The notes beneath the pieces are model-generated. The model was not told the DNA's origin and searched no databases. It saw nothing but the letters and a program-made list of their open reading frames with translations. Positions 1 to 6,521 of a stretch of DNA of 8,917 bases are shown one piece after another. The stretch spans positions 1 to 8,917 of the forward strand of contig JAJRYU010000044.1 in the NCBI GenBank assembly GCA_024275615.1. The letters are read 5' to 3'. The stretch's first letter is position 1. Every line of letters starts with the position of its first letter. Position numbers and translations under genes: made by a program. Origin of the DNA: Planctomycetota bacterium (lineage in GTDB: Bacteria > Planctomycetota > GCA-002687715 > DRQF01).

Positions 1-1378
1 AGACTCTATTCGACTTGCGTCCCTGGTGATAGACCCTGTCAATGGCAAGAAAACCGGCAATTTGCTGGGCACGTGTCCTTTGAGCGTCTGCTGATCGGAA
101 CGGAAGAATCTGCATCAATTCGTCGTTCATCACAAAACGTCGGGCATCTGCGACTTCGCCGGGTGTGGGCTCACACCCCAGGCGTTTCAATTCCGCTTTA
201 ATCACGGCCGTTGCCGAGATGATATCAATCAGATCAAACTCGAAAACTCGGAGTACTTCATAGACAACGTCTTCCCGGGTGAGCAATCTCCGTGCCACCT
301 GGATTGTTGGCTTCGCAGGTTGTTTGATGATCTTGCTGAGAGACCAATTCCCAGCAGCAAGGAGATCCACGGACTTGGTCTCTTCGGTGTCATCGACGGT
401 CAAGACAGACTCGGGGCCGACGACTCCAAGCTGGCCTCGGCGAATCTGAACGTTTCCGGACGTACTGCGAAAAGTCGCGTAACCGTTGCGCCAAACACGC
501 ACCAATAGGATTTGTCCCAAAGATGTTACCATTGACAGTCGATCGGCGCCATCGGGGGAACTCGAAGCGACACGAATTCGTCCGAATCCCTTAAGGCGCC
601 CATGGTGCCCTTCTCCAGACTCAACCGGCACGGCACCATTGGCTCGAGAGAAGTCATAGAGCAAAGCACCTTCGAAGACCTTGAGTTTGAGTTTCCTCCC
701 GGATTCGACTCGAATGATCTGAATGCGGCTAAGGGGTTGAATGTAGATTCTCCCGCCGCCTTTCATCGTAATGACGGCAGACTCGTTCTGGTCGGTTGTG
801 ATGTCCTCGCCTGCCAAAACGCTCTCACCTTTGCGATCAGACGGAAGCTCGGGGATTTCCTCGAGCAAACTATCACTCGCACCTTCGAGGTAGGCAACCG
901 AAGCCACGCTATCCACGAGGAATGGTTCTTGGGGGCGAGTTCCTTCAATCGGCCGACCTCGATTCATGGACGCATTAAGCCACATTGTCAAAGCGAAAAC
1001 CGCCGCGCAGGCAGCCATCGTTGCATAACGTCTGACACGCCAAGTCCAAAACTGATTGCGTCGTTCGCCAATCCTCCCGCCGGCTTGTGCCTCGCGCAAC
1101 GCGACGACCGCCACATCTTGACGAAAGTTTTTTCGGCTTTCGGCTAGAGGACGCTGAAAAACACGCTCGAGAACCGCGTCAGCGATGTCTTCATCTGAAG
1201 TCGTCAAGTCAAGAGCTGCCACCAACAGGCGCTCAAAGCGCAGGTCGTCTCTCGCACGAGCAGCATCCGCCCCAGAACCCGTCAAGTATTGTTCAACTAG
1301 CTCTCGATCACTTTCTGAAAGGTCGTCAGTGACATAACGTTCCAAAAGCTTCTCGATATTGGCGCCTTGATCACTCAC
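1..1378 (-). CDS. FecR-like single-pass membrane protein, putative anti-sigma factor (3' end off window)
   Basis: The frame is open for 459 codons, from GTG at 1378 to the left edge, with no stop. The GTG overlaps the sigma factor's TGA (GTGA), with GGAG 8 nt upstream, so translation is probably coupled. Residues 1-110 are hydrophilic and helix-rich, with no HxxxCxxC zinc anti-sigma motif. Residues 116-135 form one hydrophobic segment (YATMAACAAVFALTMWLNAS). Residues about 183-320 look like a FecR domain: GESVLAGEDITT, then a beta-rich stretch with GGGRIYIQPLSRIQI, then KLKVFEGALLYDFS and STSGNVQIRRGQLGVV. A FecR partner usually holds its ECF sigma at the membrane, with the sigma-binding part in the cytoplasm and the FecR domain outside. 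Residues about 360-450 are unusual for FecR. LTREDVVYEVLRVF, then DLIDIISATAVIKAELKRLG and PTPGEVADA, resemble the helical N-terminal region of SurA/parvulin-type chaperones. That similarity is judged by eye. The regulatory role is inferred from family and position. Confidence 0.85.
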   Translation of the reverse strand, partial: MSDQGANIEKLLERYVTDDLSESDRELVEQYLTGSGADAARARDDLRFERLLVAALDLTTSDEDIADAVLERVFQRPLAESRKNFRQDVAVVALREAQAGGRIGERRNQFWTWRVRRYATMAACAAVFALTMWLNASMNRGRPIEGTRPQEPFLVDSVASVAYLEGASDSLLEEIPELPSDRKGESVLAGEDITTDQNESAVITMKGGGRIYIQPLSRIQIIRVESGRKLKLKVFEGALLYDFSRANGAVPVESGEGHHGRLKGFGRIRVASSSPDGADRLSMVTSLGQILLVRVWRNGYATFRSTSGNVQIRRGQLGVVGPESVLTVDDTEETKSVDLLAAGNWSLSKIIKQPAKPTIQVARRLLTREDVVYEVLRVFEFDLIDIISATAVIKAELKRLGCEPTPGEVADARRFVMNDELMQILPFRSADAQRTRAQQIAGFLAIDRVYHQGRKSNRV

Positions 1379-1956
1379 TTGAGGTTCTCCCGCTCCAACA
1401 ACGGCGCGACTGTCTCTTTGAGCCGTGACTTTGCTCGGCGCATCAGGGCGTCTACCGCCATGAAGGACAAGCCAAGAGTCGTCGCGATTTCGTCATAGCT
1501 GAGCTTGGCGAAGTAACGGAGCCTCAAAACTTCTCGATAGCGTATTGGCAAGACTTCTAGTCCTTTGTGCAGAGCGAATTCAATCGACTCTTTTTCTTCG
1601 TCTATGGCAATCGGAGCAACAGGCTCTTCAGTGTCCTCAAGCGCACCATGGGCCTTTGCACGTGCTGCCCAAAACTCGCGGACAACATTGCGACAAATGC
1701 CTCGTAACCAAGAATTGAACTTCTTGCGCTCGCGGAGCCGATCAAGCCCCTTGTAGACTCGAAAAAAGACCTCTTGTCGCAAGTCGCACAGCTCTTCACG
1801 GTTGCCGATGCGATCGATCAACAAGGCTGTCACCAAGCGATCGCAACGTTCCACCAAGACACGAAAAGCGCCTTGATCTCCAGCAATCACGCGTGTCAGT
1901 AACTTGTCATCAATCAACGGACCATTCATAAGCTTTTGTGTCGCAACTGAAGCCAC
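1375..1956 (-). CDS. ECF-type RNA polymerase sigma factor (sigma-70 family)
   Basis: This is a 193-residue protein of typical ECF size. Sigma region 2 lies at about residues 31-96, including DLRQEVFFRVYKGLDRL and the conserved FNSWLRGICRN that contacts the -10 element. An acidic linker follows (about 105-125). Region 4 lies at about 133-182, with LPIRYREVLRLRYF and a helix-turn-helix KLSYDEIATTLGLSFMAVDA followed by RRAKSRLK. The start is uncertain. The longest form begins with GTG at 1956, but its only SD-like bases (GAG) abut the codon. ATG at 1929 (residue 10) is the alternative and also lacks a clear SD. An in-frame TAG not far upstream limits further extension. It lies directly upstream of, and overlaps, the FecR-like gene, so the pair probably forms a sigma/anti-sigma unit. 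It may have its own promoter or read through from the permease gene 98 bp upstream. Confidence 0.92.
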   Translation of the reverse strand: MASVATQKLMNGPLIDDKLLTRVIAGDQGAFRVLVERCDRLVTALLIDRIGNREELCDLRQEVFFRVYKGLDRLRERKKFNSWLRGICRNVVREFWAARAKAHGALEDTEEPVAPIAIDEEKESIEFALHKGLEVLPIRYREVLRLRYFAKLSYDEIATTLGLSFMAVDALMRRAKSRLKETVAPLLERENLK

Positions 1957-2054
1957 CTCGTCGAAAAAGAAAAAAAAGCCCGCAATTGGAATCTAAGTCC
2001 TGCCTGCAGTGACCCTTACCGGAAAATCCCCAAAACGAAGATCATGACACTATC
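1957..2054 (-). other. Leader between permease and sigma gene, with hairpin and T tract
   Basis: This 98 bp gap separates two genes on the minus strand. On that strand it holds an imperfect hairpin, GTC-(A)-CTG / CAG-GAC with loop CAGG (2013-1997), then about 19 nt later a run of eight T, a C and five T (1977-1964). The T tract follows GCGGGC. The hairpin lies too far from the T tract, and is too weak, for a classical intrinsic terminator. The T tract ends just before the sigma start, so the region could equally be an untranslated leader. I see no convincing -35/-10 pair. Confidence 0.3.
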
Positions 2055-3863
2055 CTAATAGATCAAGGGTAAGAAAATCGTGGCGAGAATCGAAAAAATC
2101 AAAGTTAGGGGCAAACCCAATTTCAGAAAGTCTCTGAACCGGTAGCCCCCTGGACCATAGACAATCAGATTTGTGCCATACCCTATGGGTGTCAAGAAGC
2201 AGCAACTTGCCCCAAATGCTACGGACATAATAAAGGGAAGGGCTGCTTCTGGTTTGGCAAGAGAATCTTCAGCGAGCGCAAATTGCATTCCGGCTGCATA
2301 AGCAAGCGGTGTCATGATGGCGGCAGCGGCATTGTTCGACAAGACTTGGGTGATCAAAGCGGTAAAACAAAAGATGCTGCACAGAGCGACTCGTTCACCA
2401 TAGGGAGCTGTGACTACAACAATGCCTTCAGCAATGAAAGCCGCCAAGCCTGTCATGTCAAAAGCTGCTCCCAGGCTCATCGTTCCGCCCAACAAGAAGA
2501 GTACATCCCAATCAAGTGAAGCGTATGCTTGGTTCGGAGTAATACATCGGCCAACAACCATGATCAAGGCAGAGACCAAGGCAGCAACGTGCACTTGAGA
2601 CGGCATTGACATGGCCATGATGAGGAACACAATGACAGAAAAAATAGCCATCGGCGCCTTGTGGGTGTGGGCTATGTGAGCGTCAATTCCTTCAACGACA
2701 AAAAATGCGTCAGAGACTTTGAGGTTTTCCAGATTCTTGACCGGCCCTTGTACAAGAAGGATGTCGCCAGGTTTGAGATTCAAGTCCTCGACTTTCTCAC
2801 GCAGATGTGAGCCATGCCTCTGGACCGCAAAAATCCCAACACCATAACGCTCATGAAAACCAACGTCGCGCACGCGACGGCCCACCCACCTAGATCCGGG
2901 CTTGACGATAACTTCCACCAAACTCATGGCCACACGCCGTGTGTGAGTCTGCTCATCTTCACTGACATTGACCGTGCGCATGACGCCGGTTTCACCACTT
3001 TGGTGAAGATGCATGATTGCCGATGGATCGCCCTTGATGAGCAACAGATCCCCAGCTTGCAATTCCGTGTTTGGGTCCGCCGGGTGAATCACATCATTGC
3101 GAATGTGCTGAAGCACTCGAACAGCACCGACACTCCGCGGCAGAAATTCGCCAATCTTTTTGCCGACAAAAACGGAGCCCGCAACGATCTCCATTTCCGT
3201 CATGTACTCGGCTTTCATGCTACTACCCAGCCCCAAGGAAGCTCTCGACGGCAGCAACTTCTCGCCAAAGACGAGAATAAAAACAACACCCGCCACAGCG
3301 AGGATGATGCCCATGGGCAAGAAGTCGAACATCGCTAATTCGATTTGATCTTCAACAGCCGCCGCCACAACGATGTTGGTCGACGTGCCAATCTTCGTGC
3401 ACATACCCCCCATGATCGAGACAAATGACAAAGGAATCAGCATCTTGCTGGGCGGTTGACCAAGCTTGGTGGCCAAACCGAGCATGACTGGCATGAAGAT
3501 CAACACTAGGGGTGTGTTGTTCATGAAAGCCGAACCGACCAGCACCAGCAGGAGTAAGACGACATAGTGTCTCTTGGACTCCTTGCCTTCAGGCATGAAT
3601 CGATTCACCAATAGACCCACCGCACCGGTGCGAGTAATTCCTGCGGAAATGACAAACATCGACGCGATAGCGATGACGGCAGGATTGACCAATCCGATGA
3701 AGGCCCGATTGTTGGGGGCAACAAGCCCACCAAAAAGCGAATCTCCAAGCACAAGGGAACCTATTGCCAAGAGGCCGGAGATTCCGGGTGGCAAGACCTC
3801 GGTGACGAGAAGGACCAATGTGCCGCACAAGACGGCGAGTACCCAGAATTGCTCTGGTGTCAT
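2055..3863 (-). CDS. SLC13/DASS-family permease with two RCK_C (TrkA-C) domains
   Basis: The 602-residue polytopic inner-membrane protein has two hydrophobic halves flanking a cytoplasmic insert. The first half carries NNTP (about 115-118) and KIGTSTN (about 157-163). The second carries SNN (about 509-511) and TPIGYGTN (about 558-565). These pairs match the two re-entrant SNT/TP-type substrate and sodium sites of divalent anion:Na+ symporters. The insert at about 222-386 holds two RCK_C-type domains, including LQAGDLLLIKGD and LKPGDILLVQGP, as in bacterial SLC13 members that may be ligand-gated. The substrate cannot be read from the sequence; sulfate, dicarboxylates or other anions are all possible. 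The start is set at ATG 3863 (MTPEQFWV), directly before the first helix. An ATG 78 bp upstream would add a hydrophilic 26-residue stretch that is atypical and overlaps the promoter region. The SD is weak (AGAAAG). It is divergent from the ROK kinase. Confidence 0.92.
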   Translation of the reverse strand: MTPEQFWVLAVLCGTLVLLVTEVLPPGISGLLAIGSLVLGDSLFGGLVAPNNRAFIGLVNPAVIAIASMFVISAGITRTGAVGLLVNRFMPEGKESKRHYVVLLLLVLVGSAFMNNTPLVLIFMPVMLGLATKLGQPPSKMLIPLSFVSIMGGMCTKIGTSTNIVVAAAVEDQIELAMFDFLPMGIILAVAGVVFILVFGEKLLPSRASLGLGSSMKAEYMTEMEIVAGSVFVGKKIGEFLPRSVGAVRVLQHIRNDVIHPADPNTELQAGDLLLIKGDPSAIMHLHQSGETGVMRTVNVSEDEQTHTRRVAMSLVEVIVKPGSRWVGRRVRDVGFHERYGVGIFAVQRHGSHLREKVEDLNLKPGDILLVQGPVKNLENLKVSDAFFVVEGIDAHIAHTHKAPMAIFSVIVFLIMAMSMPSQVHVAALVSALIMVVGRCITPNQAYASLDWDVLFLLGGTMSLGAAFDMTGLAAFIAEGIVVVTAPYGERVALCSIFCFTALITQVLSNNAAAAIMTPLAYAAGMQFALAEDSLAKPEAALPFIMSVAFGASCCFLTPIGYGTNLIVYGPGGYRFRDFLKLGLPLTLIFSILATIFLPLIY

Positions 3864-3881
3864 ACGGATTGCTTTCTGGAT

Positions 3882-3909
3882 CTGACACTCACTGTCCGCC
3901 CAGTATACT
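3882..3909 (+). promoter_or_regulatory. Candidate sigma-70-type promoter for the ROK kinase
   Basis: A -35-like CTGACA (3882-3887) and a -10-like TATACT (3904-3909) are separated by 16 bp. This predicts a transcription start near 3916 and a leader of about 60 nt before the ATG at 3977. The hexamers each match consensus at five of six positions. It was found by eye, and promoter preferences of this organism are unknown. Confidence 0.45.
3902..3907 (-). promoter_or_regulatory. Candidate -10 element for the permease gene
   Basis: AGTATACT (3902-3909) is a perfect palindrome, so TATACT also reads on the minus strand at 3907-3902. That would start transcription near 3895, about 32 nt upstream of the permease ATG at 3863, and supports that start over the upstream ATG. 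No good -35 is visible at 16-18 bp on this strand, so it is weaker than the plus-strand candidate. Confidence 0.3.
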
Positions 3910-3976
3910 TGAGGAGAGAAAAAAAGGCACTCCCCCCTCATCGCCCTTCAGTTGCGATCTGGAGTAGAATAGGCTC

Positions 3977-4951
3977 ATGACATCCGCAGAGAATTCAGCC
4001 CTTGTCGCCGTCGACATAGGAGGCACGAAAACAGCCATCGCCATCGTCACTGCGGCCGGAAAGATCTTGGCCAGCGATTGTTTCCCCACCCAGGTTGCGC
4101 TTGGTCCAGAGACCTTGTGCGATATGGTCGCCGACACATTTTCTTGTTTGCGCAGACAATTAGGTGACTCGGATTTGATCGGGCTTGGAATCAGCGCCCC
4201 AGGTCCCCTTTCTTCAAGAACCGGCTGCTTCTTGAATCCGCCCAACATGCCAGGGTGGCATGGATTCCCCATCGCTGAGGCGCTGCAAGACAGACTCCAA
4301 CTTGAGCCACAACTCATGAACGACGCCAACGCTGCAGCCTTTGCCGAATTCAAATTCGGTGCCGGTATGGGCATGGATACGATGGTCTTCTTGACCATGA
4401 GCACGGGCATGGGTGCTGGTCTCATTATTGGCGGCCAATTACATGAAGGGCAAGACGACATGGCCGGTGAGGTTGGCCACACTCTTGTTGCCCTTGACGG
4501 CCCAGTTGGATTCGGGCGCCGCGGTTCTTTGGAGGGATTTTGTAGCGGCCCTGGACTTTCTCAACTAGCTGTCACGAAACTAACCCAAGCGTTGCACACC
4601 CAAGTTGACAGCCTGCTGTTCCGCAGCCGCAAGGACTGGCGCCTGATCGATGCTGTTGATGTAGGATTGGCCGCTGATGCTGGAGACGCCGTAGCTCAGT
4701 CCTGCTTGGTGGAATGCGGTGAGAAACTGGGTCATTTCTGTGCCGATCTTGTCGATCTGCTCAATCCAGACGCCATCGTCTTGGGCACGATTGGTCGTAT
4801 CCATGCCGATCTGATCATTCCTGCCGCCCGGGTGGAAATCGATCGCATCGCTCATCCGACCAGTGCCATGCGCGTCAAGATCTTGCCGGCCTCGCTCGGC
4901 GACCAATTGCCATACTTGGCTGGCGCTGCGGCTTTCTTGGCGCGGCAATAG
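3977..4951 (+). CDS. ROK-family sugar kinase (glucokinase-like)
   Basis: The 324-residue protein would phosphorylate a hexose or hexosamine with ATP in the cytoplasm. The N-terminal phosphate loop is VAVDIGGTKTAIAIV (residues 10-24). LGISAPGPL is at 70-78 and the catalytic-Asp motif MNDANAAAFAE at 114-124, with Asp116 as probable base. MSTGMGAGLIIGG (141-153) is the second phosphate-binding strand-turn. GEVGH (164-168) keeps the Glu and His that contact sugar and zinc. The usual CxCGxxGCxE zinc motif is degenerate: the aligned stretch reads VGFGRRGSLE (177-186), with Val177, Phe179 and Ser184 where the three cysteines belong. The sugar specificity is not determinable. ATG at 3977 has only a distant GGAG (12 nt upstream). 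The gene stands alone on its strand and ends 17 bp from the convergent psd stop. Confidence 0.92.
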   Translation: MTSAENSALVAVDIGGTKTAIAIVTAAGKILASDCFPTQVALGPETLCDMVADTFSCLRRQLGDSDLIGLGISAPGPLSSRTGCFLNPPNMPGWHGFPIAEALQDRLQLEPQLMNDANAAAFAEFKFGAGMGMDTMVFLTMSTGMGAGLIIGGQLHEGQDDMAGEVGHTLVALDGPVGFGRRGSLEGFCSGPGLSQLAVTKLTQALHTQVDSLLFRSRKDWRLIDAVDVGLAADAGDAVAQSCLVECGEKLGHFCADLVDLLNPDAIVLGTIGRIHADLIIPAARVEIDRIAHPTSAMRVKILPASLGDQLPYLAGAAAFLARQ

Positions 4952-4968
4952 GGATAGGGGGTTTTCGT
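4952..4968. other. 17-bp convergent gap between ROK kinase and psd
   Basis: The two stop codons (TAG at 4949-4951 on plus, TAG at 4971-4969 on minus) face each other across 17 bp rich in G followed by TTTT. There is no room for a classical terminator outside the genes, so transcripts probably overlap at their 3' ends. Confidence 0.6.
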
Positions 4969-5811
4969 CTAGGCATAACGCCCCAAAGCCGTGCCTAACT
5001 TGACCGACTCGCCAAGGGCGAATTCCTTCAATCGAAATTGACTGTCAGCGATCAACAGAATCACCGTTGAACCGAGCTGAAACACGCCCAAATCGGCACC
5101 GCGCTCCAGGCTCAGATTCTGCTGGGTGTGATTTATGTCGGCCTTCGGTCCACCGCAATTACTGATCAAAGAATCATAAGCCAAAGCGATACTGCCGACG
5201 TTGGTGGCACCCACCATGGTGACGGCCAAAGGTCCTTTGTCTGTTGACAAGAACGTCGTCACTCTCTCATTCACTGCGAACAAAGATGGGATCAAGCGGA
5301 CTGCTGCGCCATTGACCGGCCAAAGAGTGCCCGGTTCATAGATGGTACGAACGACTTGACCGGCACGAGGAGCATGGATGCGGTGATAGTCTTTAGGTGA
5401 GAGATAGAGAGTGATGAAACTGCCGCTCGCGAACTTTTCAGATTCCACACGGTCACCAAGAAGAGCCTCAACAGCATAGTCCATGCCCTTGGCTTGAATC
5501 AAGCGACCAGACTTGATGGGTCCGTGCGCCCCCACCGCCGCGTCCACCGGTGACACGAGAACTTCCGGCGTTTGTTCAATGGGGCGTGCTCCCGGCTTCA
5601 AGTTCCTAGTAAAGAGCGCCAAGAGGCTGGGATATTCTGCTATGGGCTTTTCCGCTTCGGAAAGATCCAATCCGAATCGTCTGGCAAACCAGTTCATGAA
5701 CGGCCGCACAAGAATCGCGGGACGTTCTAATCCCGCGATCCAGCCAAATGTACGAGAAAGGAGGTTGCGCGGCAGGAAGCGCACGACCCTGAGAGCAAGG
5801 GTGTCCGACAT
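4969..5811 (-). CDS. psd: Phosphatidylserine decarboxylase proenzyme
   Basis: It converts phosphatidylserine to phosphatidylethanolamine at the inner membrane using a pyruvoyl prosthetic group. The 280-residue proenzyme carries the full catalytic set: SPVD (Asp90 at residues 87-90), DYHRIHAP (His143 and His146), GATNVGSIAL (201-210) and the self-cleavage site LGST (246-249). Cleavage between Gly247 and Ser248 would give a 247-residue beta chain and a 33-residue alpha chain starting with the pyruvoyl group made from Ser248. The family's usual length is about 280-320. The start at ATG 5811 lies 2 bp after the stop of the FKBP-like gene and has no recognisable SD, so translation is probably coupled to that gene and the two share a transcript. 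Asp/His/Ser spacing matches the E. coli enzyme closely. No psS synthase gene is seen nearby. Confidence 0.97.
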   Translation of the reverse strand: MSDTLALRVVRFLPRNLLSRTFGWIAGLERPAILVRPFMNWFARRFGLDLSEAEKPIAEYPSLLALFTRNLKPGARPIEQTPEVLVSPVDAAVGAHGPIKSGRLIQAKGMDYAVEALLGDRVESEKFASGSFITLYLSPKDYHRIHAPRAGQVVRTIYEPGTLWPVNGAAVRLIPSLFAVNERVTTFLSTDKGPLAVTMVGATNVGSIALAYDSLISNCGGPKADINHTQQNLSLERGADLGVFQLGSTVILLIADSQFRLKEFALGESVKLGTALGRYA

Positions 5812-5813
5812 CG

Positions 5814-6311
5814 TTAGCGAACAGACAAGAGCTGCATGTCAAACATCAGGTCGCCTTTTGATGGCCCGTAGGCGAGATCTTGAGGCAAGAGAATGGTGAA
5901 GCTGTCGCCAACGCGCATCTTGGCAACAACGATATCCCAACCTTTGATCGCTTGCCCGCCGCCAACCCGAAACTCGAAGGGTCGTGTTCCCGGATCGAGG
6001 ACCGAGCCATTGGCCAGCATCGCCTTGTATTTCAGTTTGGCCATCTTCCCGGTGCCACAAACAGGGCCTTCACCATTGTTGTGGACCTTCAAGATCCTGA
6101 TGGCAGGGATGCTTGCATTTCCGGAATCGATCGTATCGCCTTCGGCCCAACCGTTATCTGTTTTCTCTTCTGACATTTCCATTGTGCTCTTTCGTGATTC
6201 GGGTTTGGTGGACTTTGTCGCTCTAGATTGTGACGCCTCATGAGTCGTCTCGGAACAGGCCAACAGTCCAGCAAGGACCAGGACAAAGCTAACTACCATC
6301 AATTTCGACAT
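5814..6311 (-). CDS. FKBP-like peptidyl-prolyl isomerase domain lipoprotein
   Basis: The 165-residue protein begins with a lipoprotein signal peptide ending LAGLLAC, so Cys19 is the likely lipidated residue and the protein should be membrane-anchored outside the cytoplasm. A low-complexity polar linker follows (20-60), then an FKBP domain (about 85-165): AKLKYKAMLANGSVLD (91-106), RPFEFRVGGGQAIKGWD (110-126), MRVGDSFTILLPQDLAYG (132-149) and LMFDMQLLSV (155-164). Tyr95, Asp106, Phe114, Ile122, Trp125 and Tyr148 fit FKBP pocket positions. The loop that normally follows AYG and carries the GxIPPN segment is missing: AYGPSKGD runs straight into LMFD. Isomerase activity may be reduced or altered. 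The start at ATG 6311 has GGAG 7 nt upstream and places the signal peptide correctly. A longer GTG form from 6476 is unsupported. It is first in a two-gene unit with psd. Confidence 0.9.
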   Translation of the reverse strand: MSKLMVVSFVLVLAGLLACSETTHEASQSRATKSTKPESRKSTMEMSEEKTDNGWAEGDTIDSGNASIPAIRILKVHNNGEGPVCGTGKMAKLKYKAMLANGSVLDPGTRPFEFRVGGGQAIKGWDIVVAKMRVGDSFTILLPQDLAYGPSKGDLMFDMQLLSVR

Positions 6312-6336
6312 TTCTGATCTCCATGCGAGTTGAACC

Positions 6337-6359
6337 GTCGAGAGCATCTGCTCTACGAC
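6337..6359. repeat. Inverted repeat near the FKBP-like start (hairpin or operator)
   Basis: GTCGAGAGC, a 4-nt spacer ATCT, then GCTCT-a-CGAC gives nine paired bases with a single bulged base. It lies 26-48 bp upstream of the FKBP-like ATG, so it would either sit in that gene's leader RNA as a stem-loop or serve as a protein-binding site. No T tract follows on either strand, so it is not an intrinsic terminator. Confidence 0.45.
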
Positions 6360-6416
6360 ACCGACAATGATGAGTCGCACTTTTCCATGATTCGTGCCAG
6401 GCGACAAGGACCGACG

Positions 6417-6447
6417 CTCTGAGCGATCAATGAGAGCGCCCTCAGAG
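6417..6447. repeat. Interrupted inverted repeat CTCTGAG / CTCAGAG
   Basis: CTCTGAG (6417-6423) and its exact complement CTCAGAG (6441-6447) are separated by 17 bp, midway between two divergent genes. Half-site spacing of about 24 bp centre to centre is close to two helical turns and could suit a dimeric regulator. A 7-bp match may also be chance. Confidence 0.3.
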
Positions 6448-6521
6448 AACAATGGACCGCTTCCTTCCCAAAGCACGTATCATGAAGTAGTCTGGTGAGA
6501 TACTCAAAGAGGAGCAAACTC

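Larger units (their letters stand above)
6312..6521. promoter_or_regulatory. Divergent intergenic region with two inverted repeats
   Basis: This 210 bp between the FKBP-like gene (minus) and the CANCH protein (plus) must hold both promoters. I could not pick a convincing pair of hexamers; TATCAT at 6478-6483 is a possible plus-strand -10 without a good -35. Two inverted repeats stand out and are listed separately. GAGGAG at 6509-6514 is the SD of the plus gene, and GGAG at 6322-6319 (minus) that of the FKBP-like gene. Confidence 0.5.

Noticed and set aside
602..1147. Plus-strand open frame of 181 codons
   Set aside because: It is antisense to the continuous FecR-like frame at 1-1378, which has a TM helix, FecR-type motifs and operon context. 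The plus-strand product resembles nothing.
1964..2013. Intrinsic terminator after the permease gene
   Set aside because: The T tract is about 19 nt beyond a weak bulged hairpin, too far for the usual geometry; kept only as a low-confidence leader feature.
2814..3338. Plus-strand open frame of 174 codons
   Set aside because: It is antisense to the RCK_C region of the permease and has no recognisable motif or SD.
3864..3941. 26-residue N-terminal extension of the permease from an upstream ATG
   Set aside because: The extension is hydrophilic, unlike the family, and overlaps the likely promoter; MTPEQFW directly before the first helix fits better.
6312..6476. Longer FKBP-like protein from GTG 6476
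   Set aside because: It would bury the lipoprotein signal peptide 55 residues inside the protein. ATG 6311 has a well-placed GGAG.
6495..6521. GTG 6495 as start of the CANCH protein
   Set aside because: No SD precedes it, whereas ATG 6522 has GAGGAG at 7 nt and a standard signal peptide.
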